Shown here one piece after another: positions 8,974-19,887 of a stretch of 40,072 bases of DNA (position 1 is the first letter of the stretch; the number at the start of each line of letters is the position of its first letter). The notes below the pieces were generated by a model. The model searched no databases, had not been told where the DNA came from, and saw only the letters and a program-made list of their open reading frames with translations. Source of the DNA: Xylophilus sp. Its GTDB lineage: Bacteria; Pseudomonadota; Gammaproteobacteria; Burkholderiales; Burkholderiaceae_C. Position numbers and translations under genes: made by a program. The DNA lies in the NCBI GenBank assembly GCA_009914555.1, contig WNDY01000041.1, forward strand, positions 1 through 40,072, read 5' to 3'.

Positions 8974-9402
8974 TCAGCCGCGCGCCGGGGGTGCGCGGGC
9001 CTCGAAGTGCGCCGGAGCGCGTGGCGGCGGCGCGGCGTGCGGGGCAAGCCCCGGGGCGTCGCCCTGCGCAGCCGTCAGGTCCGCCAGATGCACGGCCAGC
9101 GGCGTGCCGCCGTGGCAGTGCTGGTCGTAGAGCCGGCAATCCCCGTCGTCATGCTCGGCAAAGAGCGCGGAGACGAGCGTGCTGCCGCCGTGCGCCGGAT
9201 GGACTTCGGCTGTGGCCGGCAGCCGTCCCTGCGCCCGCGGCAGGTGCACTACCCGGTGCATGAAGCCCAGCGTAGGCGCCAGCACCACCGCCCAGACGAG
9301 GAAGGCCCCCAGCGCGCTGCGCCAGGCCGCGTCCCGGCCGCGCGGGCGCATGGCGGCGGACGGGCGGGACACGGGGGAAAGCGGCGCAGCAGTGCGGATC
9401 AT
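8974..9402 (-). CDS. Small membrane-anchored His/Cys-rich protein, function unknown
   Basis: A 142-residue protein with one hydrophobic segment (residues 29-47, SALGAFLVWAVVLAPTLGF), followed by a predicted periplasmic tail rich in His, Asp and Cys: HRVVH, HPAHGG, and AEHDDGDCRLYDQHCHGG with two Cys. I recall similar short proteins upstream of ZnuD-type receptor genes in betaproteobacteria, but they have no established function. The tail looks able to bind a transition metal, so a periplasmic metal-binding helper of the receptor is a reasonable inference. It starts at ATG 9402; another in-frame Met lies at residue 18. The last 35 residues are Ala/Pro-rich and of low complexity. Confidence 0.68.
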   Translation of the reverse strand: MIRTAAPLSPVSRPSAAMRPRGRDAAWRSALGAFLVWAVVLAPTLGFMHRVVHLPRAQGRLPATAEVHPAHGGSTLVSALFAEHDDGDCRLYDQHCHGGTPLAVHLADLTAAQGDAPGLAPHAAPPPRAPAHFEARAPPARG

Positions 9403-9517
9403 GGCAGACAGCCCGCGATTATCGCCGTTCCGCGTCCAACGGGATGCATATACCCCTCACCTAAATCACTGGAGCCACCCATGATCCGCCCACCTCCAGC
9501 CCATACACCCGAGGGGA

Positions 9518-10081
9518 TCAATTCTCGACGCGGTAGTACCTGGCGAAGGTCTGACGCAGCTTGTCGACCTTGGGTGCGACGACGAAGGCGCAGTAGCCCT
9601 GGTTCGGATGGTTCAGGAAATAGTCCTGGTGGTAGTCCTCGGCCGGCCAGTAGTTGACCAGCGGCCGTACCTCGGTGACGATCTCCCGGCCGCCGAACGC
9701 ACTCTGCTGGCGCAGGCGGCGGATCAGGTTCTCGGCCACGGCCTGCTGTTCGGGCGTCTCGTAGTAGATGCCGCTGCGGTACTGGGTGCCGACGTCGTTG
9801 CCCTGGCGGTTGAGCGTGGTCGGATCGTGGATGGCGAAGAAGATCTCCAGGATCTCTTCGAGGCTGATCGCATCCGGGTCGAACCGCAGCCGCACCACCT
9901 CGACATGGCCGGTGGCGCCGCTGCAGACCTGTTCGTAGCTCGGCTGCTCGACATGGCCGTTGCTGTAGCCGCTCTGCACGTCGGTCACGCCGATCACACG
10001 GTCGAACACCGCCTCCAGGCACCAGAAGCAGCCGCCGCCCAGGGTGATCGTTGCGAGCTTACGGTCTTGTCGATGTTCCAC
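9518..10081 (-). CDS. msrA: Peptide-methionine (S)-S-oxide reductase MsrA
   Basis: A 187-residue MsrA. The signature GGGCFWCLEAVF holds the catalytic Cys18, with GYSNGHVEQPSYEQVCSG, the family's substrate-site region, and a C-terminal NQGYCAF that may provide the recycling cysteine. It reduces the S epimer of methionine sulfoxide in proteins, using thioredoxin, in the cytoplasm. The start is GTG 10081; no better in-frame ATG precedes the fold. It lies 24 bases downstream of a frameshifted membrane-transporter gene and is probably cotranscribed with it. No MsrB is seen in the window. Confidence 0.95.
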   Translation of the reverse strand: MEHRQDRKLATITLGGGCFWCLEAVFDRVIGVTDVQSGYSNGHVEQPSYEQVCSGATGHVEVVRLRFDPDAISLEEILEIFFAIHDPTTLNRQGNDVGTQYRSGIYYETPEQQAVAENLIRRLRQQSAFGGREIVTEVRPLVNYWPAEDYHQDYFLNHPNQGYCAFVVAPKVDKLRQTFARYYRVEN

Positions 10082-10105
10082 GGCTTTTCTCCACGGGATA
10101 GTTGG

Positions 10106-11360
10106 TCATGCGGGGCTTGCGGTCATGGCGCGCGTCCTGTGGACTCCCGCTTTCCAGAGGGCCAGCGCGGCGCCCGCGAGCACAGCGATCATGCCGTAGG
10201 CATGCGGTGCGAACGATGAGAAATAAAGGATGGGAACGACGGCGAAGTGGGCGGCAAAATAAGCGGCCGCCGCGGCCGAGACCGCCACGGCGGGCGATGC
10301 AAGCGCTTGGCCGCAATGGATGAGCCAATGCGTCGTGAAGACATTGAAGCAGAAATACGCGAACTGCAGAGCGATGTACCCCGCCACGGCGCAGGCGGCT
10401 CCGCCGCCGAAGCCCGAGACGGCGAGCGCCGCGACCGCGAGCAGGCCCAGCAGTTCGCAGGCCCGCCTGAAACCGATCCCGCGCCCTGCCAGACTGCCGG
10501 CCCGCCACCATGCGGTGGCCGAGAGCGCCAGCAGCGCAACGCTCGTGCAGACGCCTACCGCGCCGGTGGAGGTCAGCGTGATGCCCTGGCGTATCAGAAG
10601 CGGTTGCGCGATGCGCCAGGCGAGATCCATGCCCAGCCAGCCGAAGGTCAGCGTGACCGTGAGAGCTACCGTCTGCTCCCACACCCGAAGCCCCGGCCCC
10701 GCGGCCGCAGCCGCGAGGCCGGGACGCAGGCTTTCGCAGCGCAGCCGACAGCACAGGCACCGAGAAGCCCCCGATCGCCAGCGCGGAAACCGCGGCTGCC
10801 CTGGCCATCCCGAAATGGTCCTCGACCGGCAGCACGATGCCGTTGCAGAAGATCCAAGCCAGCACGATGCCCGTCGAGCCCGACAGCGCGATGTGCAGCG
10901 CGCTCGTTTTCTGACGGACGTCTGCCGCCAGGACCGAGGCAGCTTCGAGAAATCCTCTTTCCAGGCCGGAAACGGTGCAGACGACCACGCCGGACGCGAA
11001 GAGCGTGTTCTTCAGTCCCGCGGTATCCGCCGTTCCCGATGCCAGGACGGCCAGGACGCAGAACGTCAGAACGATCAGGAGCCGTGAAAGCAGCACGAGC
11101 CGCAGGAGCAACGCCGCGTCCGCCTGCCGCGGCAAGGCAGCCAGCACCGCGGGCACGACAATGCCGCGCAGACACCACAGCAGGGACAGCGATGCGAACA
11201 GGGCCAGCGTGCCGGTCGGTGCATGGTGCGATTTCAGTATCGTGGGAACGGCCAGCACGAAGAACTGGACCGCGAACTGGTTGCCGAGCCAGGCGGTTTG
11301 CACGGAACGGGCGTGCCGGGACGGGTTCCCTGCGGTCGGGACAGCGACAGGTTTTGCCAT
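10106..11360 (-). pseudogene. MFS-like multi-pass transporter split by a frameshift
   Basis: Two minus-strand frames together make one protein of about 417 residues with 10-12 hydrophobic segments. The first half runs from ATG 11360 (NQFAVQFFVLAVPTIL, then five or six helices) to about SVPVLSAAL near 10750. The second half continues in the frame one base later, from about RPGLAAAAAGPGLRVWEQT to TGA 10106-10108. The switch lies between about 10690 and 10760 and equals one extra base or two missing bases. Beyond that point the first frame reads as Arg/Gly-rich non-protein. Size and topology fit a major-facilitator permease, but I see no diagnostic motif. A sequencing error, a recent mutation, or two half-genes are all possible. 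Confidence 0.72.
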
Positions 11361-11414
11361 CCTTCGAACTTACGCCATCTGTCAAGCCCCCGAACCTCCC
11401 ACAGGAAGATGCGG

Positions 11415-11451
11415 AAAAAAAAGCCGGCCGGGACCCGAGGCCCCGGCCGGC
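11415..11451 (-). terminator. Rho-independent terminator of sodB
   Basis: On the minus strand, GCCGGCCGGG (11451-11442) pairs with CCCGGCCGGC (11432-11423) over a 9-base loop. The stem is followed at once by eight T (11422-11415). It sits 17 bases past the sodB stop at 11469 and is the clearest intrinsic terminator in the window. Confidence 0.93.
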
Positions 11452-11468
11452 CCGCGGCACGTCCGCGA

Positions 11469-12056
11469 TCAGGCGGCGAAGTTCGCCTCGGCGAACTTCC
11501 AGTTCGCGAGCCTGTCGAGGAAGGTCTCGACGAACTTCGGACGAGCGTTGCGGTAGTCGATGTAGTAGGCGTGCTCCCAGACGTCGACGGTCAGCAGGGC
11601 CCTGTCGGCGGTGGTCAGCGGTGTGCCGGCGGCGCCGGTGTTGACGATGTCGACCGAGCCGTCGGCCTTCTTGACCAGCCAGGTCCAGCCGGAGCCGAAG
11701 TTGCCCACGGCGCTCTTGGTGAAGGCTTCCTTGAAGGCGGCGAAGCTGCCCCACTTGGCCTGGATCGCATCGGCCAGGGCGCCGGCCGGCTCGCCGCCGC
11801 CGTTGGGCGTGAGGCTGTTCCAGAAGAAGATGTGGTTCCAGATCTGGGCCGCGTTGTTGTAGATGCCGCCAGAGGACTTCTTGACCACCTCTTCCAGAGG
11901 CAGGTTCTCGAATTCGGTGCCCTTCTGGAGGTTGTTGAGGTTGTCCACGTAGGCCTTGTGGTGCTTGCCGTAGTGGTACTCCAGCGTTTCCTGCGAATAG
12001 TGCGGCGCCAGGGCGTCGATCGCGAAGGGCAGCGGAGGCAGGGTACGTTCGGTCAT
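11469..12056 (-). CDS. sodB: Iron superoxide dismutase
   Basis: A 195-residue Fe-type superoxide dismutase, cytoplasmic. The metal ligands are H28 (HYGKHH), H75 ([11 protein letters not shown]), D158 and H162 ([11 protein letters not shown]). The AAQIWNH context and the length match SodB rather than MnSOD. ATG 12056 ([11 protein letters not shown]) is chosen because the family starts just before LPPLPF; the open frame extends 15 codons further upstream without similarity. It is followed by a strong terminator and lies 54 bases downstream of xseA on the same strand. Confidence 0.97.
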   Translation of the reverse strand: MTERTLPPLPFAIDALAPHYSQETLEYHYGKHHKAYVDNLNNLQKGTEFENLPLEEVVKKSSGGIYNNAAQIWNHIFFWNSLTPNGGGEPAGALADAIQAKWGSFAAFKEAFTKSAVGNFGSGWTWLVKKADGSVDIVNTGAAGTPLTTADRALLTVDVWEHAYYIDYRNARPKFVETFLDRLANWKFAEANFAA

Positions 12057-12110
12057 CGTGGTTCCTTGTGGTTTGTCATTGACGAAAAGGGGCCCGGCCA
12101 TTCTAGGGAC

Positions 12111-13424
12111 TTATCGGCCATTGTCCGGCGACACCCGCACATCGACCACGCCGTCGGCCAGCGTCGCGCGCAGCGCCTGGCCGGCATGGGTCTGCGCCGC
12201 GCGCGTGACCGGCACGCCGTGCTCGTCGGCCAGCCAGGCATAGCCGCGCTCCAGCACCAGCTTCGGGTCCAGCAGCCGCAGCCGCAGCTCGACGCGGGAC
12301 AGCCGGTCGCCCGCGCGGTCGCTGCGCTGCTGCATGGCGCGCGGCAAGGCCCGCGCTGCCTCCGCGCCCGGCTGGCGCAGCCGCTCCATGCGCAGGTGCA
12401 CCGCATGGCGCAGCCGCTGCGCCGCGCGCGCGAGCCGCAGCTGCTGCTGGGCCGCGCGGGCCGATGGCCGGCCCAGCCGCGAGGCGGCCAGGTCGAGCCG
12501 CTGGGCCTGGCGGTCGAGCACTTCGCGGACGGCGCCTTGCAGTTGGTCGCCCAGCTGGTCGAGCGCGCCCAGCCACACGCCGCGCGGCTGCGCCGCGAGT
12601 TCGGCCGCGGCGGTGGGCGTGGGTGCGCGCAGGTCGGCGGCGAAGTCGGCGATCGTGAAATCGGTCTCGTGGCCCACGCCGGCGACGACCGGCACCGGGC
12701 AGGTGCGGATCGCGCGCGCGACCTGCTCGTCGTTGAAGGCCCACAGGTCCTCGATGCTGCCGCCGCCGCGCACCAGCAGCACCAGGTCGATCGGCGGCGC
12801 GCCGGCCGGGCCCCGCCCGGCAGCAACGGCGCCGAGCGCGCCCAGCGCCCGCACCAGCTCGGCCGGCGCGCCCGCGCCCTGCACCGACGCCGGCGCGATC
12901 ACCACCGGGATGTGCGGCACGCGGCGCGCGAGGGCGGTGGCCACGTCGTGCAGTGCGGCGGCCTGCGGCGAGGTGACCACGCCGATGCCGCGCGGCAGCA
13001 CCGGCAGGGCCCGCTTGTGCACTGCGTCGAACAGGCCTTCGGCCTCCAGCCGGGCCTTCAGCCGCAGAAACTGCTCGAACAGCGCGCCCTGCCCGGCGCG
13101 CGTCATACTCTCCACCACCAGCTGCAGATCGCCGCGCGCCTCGTAGACGCCCAGGCGGCCGCGCACCTCGACCAGCTCGCCGTCGCGCGGCGGGAAGTCC
13201 AGCAGGCCCGCGGCCCGGCGGAACATCGCGCAGCGCAGCTGGCCGACGGCGTCCTTGAGCGAGAAATAGCAATGGCCGCTGGCCGCACGCGAGAAGCCAG
13301 TGACCTCGCCGCGCACCGCGACCGGATTGAAGCGGGCATCGAGTGCGTCGGCCGCAGCGCGGCAGAGCGCACCCACCGGCCACACCCGCGGCGCGGCGGC
13401 GCCGTCATCGGTGGAGAAGCTCAT
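12111..13424 (-). CDS. xseA: Exodeoxyribonuclease VII large subunit
   Basis: A 437-residue XseA, the catalytic subunit that degrades single-stranded DNA with XseB. The N-terminal OB-fold (residues about 8-105: PVGALCRAAADAL to LQLVVESM) is followed by the nuclease core with GIGVVTSPQAAALHDV, LVRGGGSIEDLWAFND and PVVAGVGHETDFTIADFAAD, the most conserved part of the family. A coiled-coil, Arg-rich region (320-390) and a C-terminal GYAWLADE segment complete it. ATG 13424 (MSFSTDD) is preferred over an upstream in-frame start that adds ten residues. xseB is not in the window. Confidence 0.96.
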   Translation of the reverse strand: MSFSTDDGAAAPRVWPVGALCRAAADALDARFNPVAVRGEVTGFSRAASGHCYFSLKDAVGQLRCAMFRRAAGLLDFPPRDGELVEVRGRLGVYEARGDLQLVVESMTRAGQGALFEQFLRLKARLEAEGLFDAVHKRALPVLPRGIGVVTSPQAAALHDVATALARRVPHIPVVIAPASVQGAGAPAELVRALGALGAVAAGRGPAGAPPIDLVLLVRGGGSIEDLWAFNDEQVARAIRTCPVPVVAGVGHETDFTIADFAADLRAPTPTAAAELAAQPRGVWLGALDQLGDQLQGAVREVLDRQAQRLDLAASRLGRPSARAAQQQLRLARAAQRLRHAVHLRMERLRQPGAEAARALPRAMQQRSDRAGDRLSRVELRLRLLDPKLVLERGYAWLADEHGVPVTRAAQTHAGQALRATLADGVVDVRVSPDNGR

Positions 13425-13774
13425 GCTGCCTTCCGGCAGCAGGCCGTGGCCCAAAGGCGGCGGCTACCTGCACTACTCCACAGCTGCGGGCGGGCCAGAG
13501 CATGTGTGAATGATTTGTCAAGCCCCCGCGCAGACGTCGACGCGCCCGTGCAAGCCGTTGATTTCATTGGATTTTTTTGCGCCTAATTTTTCATCAAAGT
13601 GTCACCGCGACGATCCGGCGCCGTCTGGCGGGCCGCATCCCCAAGGTTTCCCACAAAGTTATCCACAGATTCTGTGGGCAGCTGGAAGGGGGACAGGCGG
13701 CAGCCGGGCCGGGCGGGAGTCTGGCGGGCTACGCCATAATCGCGGGCGGATTTTTCACCGCGCGGAGAGCACTT
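13425..13774. promoter_or_regulatory. Divergent promoter region between xseA and the exbB operon
   Basis: 350 bases without a gene. The middle is AT-rich (13560-13610, with TTTTTTT and TAATTTTTCAT), unlike the rest of the window, and probably holds the divergent promoters; I cannot assign -35/-10 boxes with confidence. A TTATCCACA at 13659-13667 lies inside an inverted repeat (13650-13678). A GGAGAG at 13761-13766 is a good ribosome binding site for the TTG start of exbB at 13775. Confidence 0.55.
13650..13678 (+). promoter_or_regulatory. DnaA-box-like TTATCCACA inside an inverted repeat
   Basis: CCCACA (13650-13655) and TGTGGG (13673-13678) are exact inverted repeats. Between them lies TTATCCACA (13659-13667), a perfect match to the high-affinity DnaA box. 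Only this one perfect box is visible, so it is a candidate regulatory site for xseA or exbB and not an origin. Confidence 0.45.
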
Positions 13775-14404
<630 letters not shown>

Positions 14405-14408
<4 letters not shown>

Positions 14409-14500
14409 ACAAGGCCCCCACGCTCCCCCGCTGCGTGTGGCTCGCTGCCCCCCAAGGCGGCCCCAACCTCCTTGGGGCGGCCCGGCGGAGGTTGCCATGA
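14405..14500 (+). repeat. GC-rich hairpin element with mini-ORF, copy 1 (upstream of exbD)
   Basis: The 88-base space between exbB and exbD is filled by a GC-rich element containing CCCCAAGG (14451-14458) and CCTTGGGG (14471-14478), an exact 8-bp stem, followed by GGCGGCCCGGCGG. It also reads as a 31-codon ORF that starts at ATG 14405 (overlapping the exbB stop as ATGA) and stops at TGA 14498-14500 (overlapping the exbD start as ATGA). A related element lies before nth at 28105-28194. It is probably a dispersed REP-like repeat; whether the mini-ORF is translated is unknown. Confidence 0.65.
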
Positions 14501-14919
14501 ACTTCCGCCCCCGTTCGCGCAGCGACGAGCCCGAGATCAACCTGATCCCGTTCATCGACGTGCTGCTGGTCGTGCTCATCTTCCTGATGCTGTCGACCAC
14601 TTACAGCAAGTTCACCGAACTCCAGCTCCGGCTGCCGGTGGCCGATGCCGAGCAGCTGCGCGACCATCCGCGCGAGATCATCGTCTCGGTGGCGGCCGAC
14701 GGCCGCTACGCCGTGGCCCGGTCCGCTGTGGCCGGCCAGGGCGTCGAGGCGCTGGTGCAGGCGCTGGCCGCCGCCGCCGACCCGCAGCGCGACAACGTGG
14801 TCATCATCAGCGCCGATGCGCAGGCGGCCCACCAGTCGGTGGTGAGCGTGATGGAGGCCGCGCGCCGCGTGGGCCTCATGCAGATCACCTTCGCCACCCA
14901 GCACAGCCCCGGCAGATGA
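14497..14919 (+). CDS. exbD: ExbD/TolR-family energy transducer
   Basis: A 140-residue ExbD/TolR protein. The short N-terminal cytoplasmic stretch ends in [19 protein letters not shown], in which the conserved membrane Asp (IPFIDVLLV) is the proton-translocating residue. A periplasmic domain follows to the C-terminus. With the preceding ExbB-type channel it converts the proton gradient into motion of TonB or Tol. In this gene order (before lpxK and kdsB), the pair is often annotated as ExbBD or TolQR-like; no TonB or TolA gene is in the window. The TGA overlaps the lpxK ATG by four bases. ATG 14497 follows a GGAGG at 14487-14491. Confidence 0.93.
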   Translation: MNFRPRSRSDEPEINLIPFIDVLLVVLIFLMLSTTYSKFTELQLRLPVADAEQLRDHPREIIVSVAADGRYAVARSAVAGQGVEALVQALAAAADPQRDNVVIISADAQAAHQSVVSVMEAARRVGLMQITFATQHSPGR

Positions 14920-15977
14920 GCAGGCCGCCGGCCGCCGCCGACGGCGCGCCGCTGGCCAGCCGGCTGCAGCGCGCCTGGCTGGGCCGCGGCCCGCTGGCCT
15001 GCGCGCTCTGGCCGCTGTCGCTGCTCTACGGCGCCCTCGCCTTCCTGCGCCGCAGCGCCTACCGCCGCGGCTGGCGCCGTGCGCGGCGCATGCCGGTGCC
15101 GGTCGTCGTGGTCGGCAACGTGGTGGCCGGCGGGGCCGGCAAGACGCCGGTGGCGATCGCGCTGGTGCGACACCTGCAAGCCCAGGGGCGGCGGCCCGGC
15201 GTGGTTTCGCGCGGCTACGGGCGGCGCACCGGCGGCTGCCGCGCAGTGCAGGCCGACAGCGCCGCGCTGGAGGTGGGCGACGAGCCGCTGCTGATCCACC
15301 GCGCGACCGGCGCGCCGCTGGTTGTCGCCCGCCGCCGGGCCGAGGCGGCCGAGGCCCTCCTGGCGGCCCACCCGGAGGTCGACATCATCGTCTGCGACGA
15401 CGGCCTGCAGCACCTGGCGCTGGCGCGCGACGTGGAAGTCGTCGTGTTCGACGACCGCGGCGCCGGCAACGGCTGGCTGCTGCCAACGGGGCCCCTGCGC
15501 GAACCCTGGCCGCGCCGGCCCGCGGCGGGCGTGCCGCAGCTGCTGCTGCACACCGGCGTCCATCCCGCCTTCGCCGGTTGGCGCGCACCGCGCGCTCTGG
15601 CCCGCCACGCGGTGCGGGCCGACGGCAGCCGGGTGGCGCTGGCCGACCTGCGCGGCCAGCCGGTGCAGGCCGTGGCCGGCATCGCATACCCCGAAGGGTT
15701 CTTCTCCATGCTGCGCTCAGCTGGTGTGCAGCCAGCCTATACCCTCGGCCTGGCCGACCACGCCGATTTCACCGGCTGGCAGCCGCCGGCCGGCGGCGCC
15801 CTCCCGCTGCTGTGCACCGAGAAAGACGCGGTCAAGCTTTGGGCCACCCATCCGCAGGCGCTGGCCGTCCCGCTGGAATGTACGCCGGAGCCGGCCTTCC
15901 TCGCCGCGCTGGATGCGGCGCTCGTCCCACTATCATCGGGGGCCGCATCGCCACCGCATCCCACCGACCATGGATAG
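14916..15977 (+). CDS. lpxK: Tetraacyldisaccharide 4'-kinase LpxK
   Basis: A 353-residue LpxK, the inner-membrane kinase that phosphorylates the 4' position of the lipid A precursor. An N-terminal membrane helix (residues 25-43, [19 protein letters not shown]) precedes a P-loop AGGAGKTP (71-78) and the catalytic-metal segment CDDGLQH (160-166). [10 protein letters not shown] is the conserved C-terminal block. The ATG overlaps the exbD stop (ATGA), and the end overlaps the Trm112-family gene by eight bases. The order exbD-lpxK-Trm112-kdsB is typical of betaproteobacteria and links envelope energy transduction to lipopolysaccharide synthesis. Confidence 0.96.
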   Translation: MSRPPAAADGAPLASRLQRAWLGRGPLACALWPLSLLYGALAFLRRSAYRRGWRRARRMPVPVVVVGNVVAGGAGKTPVAIALVRHLQAQGRRPGVVSRGYGRRTGGCRAVQADSAALEVGDEPLLIHRATGAPLVVARRRAEAAEALLAAHPEVDIIVCDDGLQHLALARDVEVVVFDDRGAGNGWLLPTGPLREPWPRRPAAGVPQLLLHTGVHPAFAGWRAPRALARHAVRADGSRVALADLRGQPVQAVAGIAYPEGFFSMLRSAGVQPAYTLGLADHADFTGWQPPAGGALPLLCTEKDAVKLWATHPQALAVPLECTPEPAFLAALDAALVPLSSGAASPPHPTDHG

Positions 15978-16169
15978 CAAACTCCTCGAACTGCTGGTCT
16001 GTCCCGTCACCAAGGGACCGCTGACCTACGACCGCGCCGCCCAGGAACTGGTGTCCTACAGCGCCCGCCTGGCCTACCCGGTGCGCGACGGCATCCCCGT
16101 GCTGCTCGAGAACGAGGCCCGCACGCTGACCGACGACGAGATCGACGCCCGCCCGCGCCCTCCTCAACC

Positions 16170-16173
<4 letters not shown>
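15970..16173 (+). CDS. Trm112-family small protein (YcaR-like)
   Basis: A 67-residue protein starting [18 protein letters not shown], with [17 protein letters not shown] in the second half. This matches the Trm112/YcaR family that sits between lpxK and kdsB in many proteobacteria. Classical members bind zinc with CxxC pairs; here only the first Cys (C11) is seen and the second position is Val-Thr, so the zinc site is incomplete, as in E. coli YcaR. Its role is not established; the conserved position suggests a link to lipid A or Kdo synthesis. It overlaps lpxK by eight bases and kdsB by four. Confidence 0.93.
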
Positions 16174-17776
<1,603 letters not shown>

Positions 17777-17849
17777 CGGCAGCGGAGATACCCCCCGGCC
17801 TACCAGTCCACGGCGGACACAATCCGCCCGTCATGGCCGCATACTCCCA

Positions 17850-18863
17850 CTATACCTTCCGCCATACCGAGCCGGCGCCCAGCAGATCCAGCGCCAGCGC
17901 GATGCGCGCCTTGGATGGCGAAAGCTCCCCCGCATCCCCGAACGGCCGGCCGGCCACCGGCAGCACCGCGCCTTCGGCGCAGCGTGTGGCGCGCCATACC
18001 ACCACGCCGGCGGCCTCGGCCCTCACCAGCGCGGCCTCCAGCGCCGCATGCAGCGTGCCGTTGCCCGTGCCCGCGGCCACGATGCCGGCGAGCCGGCGCG
18101 GATCGTCGGCCGGCTGCCGCCGCCGCTGGGCGAGCAGCGCCTCCACCAGGAGGCCGTCCGCATCGGCATGGCTGGACACGATCTCCACGCGCGGCAAGGC
18201 CGCGGCCTCCAGCACGCGCCGCAGCGCCAAGCCGTCCAGGGGCTCGGACCGCGGCCACGGCTGCCAGCGCCGCAGCCGCCCCTCCTCCAGCACGCCGAGC
18301 GGCCCAGCCTCGCCCGAGCCGAAAGCTTCGAGCCGGTAGGTGTGCTGCTTGCGCACGGCCAGGGCACCGTGCACCCGGCCGGCATTCACCGCCAGGACGC
18401 CCGATGCACCGGCCACGGCAGCGACCGCGACCGCATCACGCAGATTCTGCGGCCCGTCCGGCTGGAGCCCCGTGGCCGGCCGCATGGCCGATGCCAGCAC
18501 CACCGGCTTCGCCGGCGCGAGCACGGTTTGCAGGAAGAAGCCCGTCTCCTCCAGCGTGTCGGTGCCGTGCGTCACGACGATGCCCTGCGCCGCCTCGTCG
18601 CCCAGCCAGCGGGCGCAGCGCGCGGCCAGCCGCTGCCAGGTCGGGAAGTCCATGTCCTTGCTGTCGAGCTGTGCCACCTGCTCGACCACGATGCGCGCCC
18701 CGCCCGCCGCGGCGTCCAGGCCCGGCACCGCGGACAGCAGGTCGGCCACGGTCAGCTGGGCCGCGCGATAGCCGAGGTTGTCGCCGGCCGCCGTCGCCCG
18801 GCCGGCAATGGTTCCGCCGGTGCCCAACACCGCGATCGTCTTTTCTGCGCACGTGTCTTGCAT
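17850..18863 (-). CDS. L-asparaginase
   Basis: A 337-residue asparaginase of the bacterial type I/II fold. The nucleophile loop is LGTGGTIAG with T15, and the second active-site motif is [10 protein letters not shown] with T101, D102 and T103. SAMRPATG and DGPQNLRDA are further family blocks, and a C-terminal domain of about 120 residues follows. There is no signal peptide, so it is cytoplasmic. It hydrolyses asparagine to aspartate and ammonia. Start ATG 18863 is 11 bases from a perfect LexA box (18875-18890) that it shares with the divergent lexA gene, so LexA could repress it too. Confidence 0.93.
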   Translation of the reverse strand: MQDTCAEKTIAVLGTGGTIAGRATAAGDNLGYRAAQLTVADLLSAVPGLDAAAGGARIVVEQVAQLDSKDMDFPTWQRLAARCARWLGDEAAQGIVVTHGTDTLEETGFFLQTVLAPAKPVVLASAMRPATGLQPDGPQNLRDAVAVAAVAGASGVLAVNAGRVHGALAVRKQHTYRLEAFGSGEAGPLGVLEEGRLRRWQPWPRSEPLDGLALRRVLEAAALPRVEIVSSHADADGLLVEALLAQRRRQPADDPRRLAGIVAAGTGNGTLHAALEAALVRAEAAGVVVWRATRCAEGAVLPVAGRPFGDAGELSPSKARIALALDLLGAGSVWRKV

Positions 18864-18874
18864 TTTTCAAAAGA

Positions 18875-18890
18875 CTGTTCAAAAATACAG
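18875..18890. promoter_or_regulatory. SOS box (LexA operator)
   Basis: CTGTTCAAAAATACAG is an exact CTGT-N8-ACAG match to the proteobacterial LexA operator with an AT-rich centre. It lies 67 bases upstream of lexA and 11 bases upstream of the divergent asparaginase start. Autoregulation of lexA is expected; its effect on the asparaginase gene is an inference from position. Confidence 0.92.
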
Positions 18891-18957
18891 TTACTGGATA
18901 GAGAAACAGGCCGGCAGCCGCTGGCCGGCACCGTACCGATCCGCCCTGGAGTCCGCC

Positions 18958-19632
18958 ATGTTCGACAGTCCCAAGCTCACCGCCCGCCAGCAGCAGATTC
19001 TGGACCTGATCCAGACCGCCATCGCCCGCACCGGCGCGCCGCCCACGCGCGCCGAGATCGCATCCGAGCTCGGCTTCAAGTCCGCCAACGCCGCCGAGGA
19101 GCACCTCCAGGCGCTGGCGCGCAAGGGCGTGATCGAACTGGTCAGCGGCACCTCGCGCGGCATCCGCCTGCGCGGCGAGGCCGTGCGCTCCATCAATGCC
19201 GCGCGCGGCGGCCAGTTCAGCCTGCCGCTGCCGGGCTTCGCCCAGCTGGCCCTGCCGCTCGTCGGCCGCGTCGCTGCCGGCTCGCCCATCCTGGCGCAGG
19301 AGCATGTCGACCAGACCTACTACGTCGAAAGCAGCCTGTTCGCCGCCAAACCGGACTATCTGCTCAAGGTGCGCGGCATGTCCATGCGCGACATCGGCAT
19401 CATGGACGGCGACCTGCTCGCCGTGCAGGCCACGCACGACGCCAAGAACGGCCAGATCGTCGTCGCCCGCATCGGCGACGAGGTAACGGTCAAGCGGCTG
19501 CGCCGCACCGCCGGCAGGATCGAGCTGCTGCCCGAGAACCCGGACTACCCGGTCATCGTGGTCGAGCCCGGCGAGCCCTTCGAGATCGAAGGGCTCGCCG
19601 TCGGCCTGATCCGCAACACCATGCTGAACTAG
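18958..19632 (+). CDS. lexA: LexA SOS repressor
   Basis: A 224-residue LexA. The N-terminal winged helix ([13 protein letters not shown], then [16 protein letters not shown]) binds the SOS box. The C-terminal peptidase domain has the self-cleavage site A107-G108 (GRVAAGSP), nucleophile S142 ([10 protein letters not shown]) and general base K179 (EVTVKRLR). RecA filaments stimulate cleavage and release of the SOS genes. ATG 18958 is preferred over upstream in-frame positions because [12 protein letters not shown] is the normal N-terminus. The gene carries its own operator upstream. Confidence 0.98.
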   Translation: MFDSPKLTARQQQILDLIQTAIARTGAPPTRAEIASELGFKSANAAEEHLQALARKGVIELVSGTSRGIRLRGEAVRSINAARGGQFSLPLPGFAQLALPLVGRVAAGSPILAQEHVDQTYYVESSLFAAKPDYLLKVRGMSMRDIGIMDGDLLAVQATHDAKNGQIVVARIGDEVTVKRLRRTAGRIELLPENPDYPVIVVEPGEPFEIEGLAVGLIRNTMLN

Positions 19633-19729
19633 CAACCCCTTCGGTGCCCCGGCAGGTGGCGGGCGTACCAGGGCAGCCCTGCGGCCGCCCTGGCGACCCT
19701 GCCGTGGCGCCGTCGCGCGATGGACCGTT

Positions 19730-19764
19730 CCTCCGGGGCACGCCTTGCACGTGCCGTCCGGAGG
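19730..19764 (+). other. Two-part strong hairpin downstream of lexA
   Basis: An outer stem CCTCCGG (19730-19736)/CCGGAGG (19758-19764) encloses an inner stem GGCACG (19737-19742)/CGTGCC (19750-19755), with a 7-base loop and a 2-base bulge on the right. It starts 98 bases after the lexA stop in a 255-base space. No U run follows, so it is not a standard intrinsic terminator. Confidence 0.5.
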
Positions 19765-19887
19765 GCGGTGTGCCGCCTGCAATCCTGTCTGTGTCCAGCC
19801 AGCCCAGCCGCGCCGATGCGCAGCGGCGGGCGGCGCCCATCCCTGCGTCCGGCACCTCTGCCGCAGAGCGGGAGCCGGAGAAACCAC

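Noticed and set aside
9403..9517. A Zur operator upstream of the small His/Cys-rich gene
   Set aside because: I looked for the AT-rich GTTATA-type palindrome and saw only GGGATGCATATACCC, which does not match; a profile search would be needed.
11223..13586. A long plus-strand open frame opposite sodB and xseA
   Set aside because: Low-complexity Arg/Gln/Ala sequence, a shadow of the two recognised minus-strand genes.
13650..13678. A replication origin at the DnaA box
   Set aside because: Only one perfect box, no cluster, no dnaA, dnaN or parAB genes nearby.
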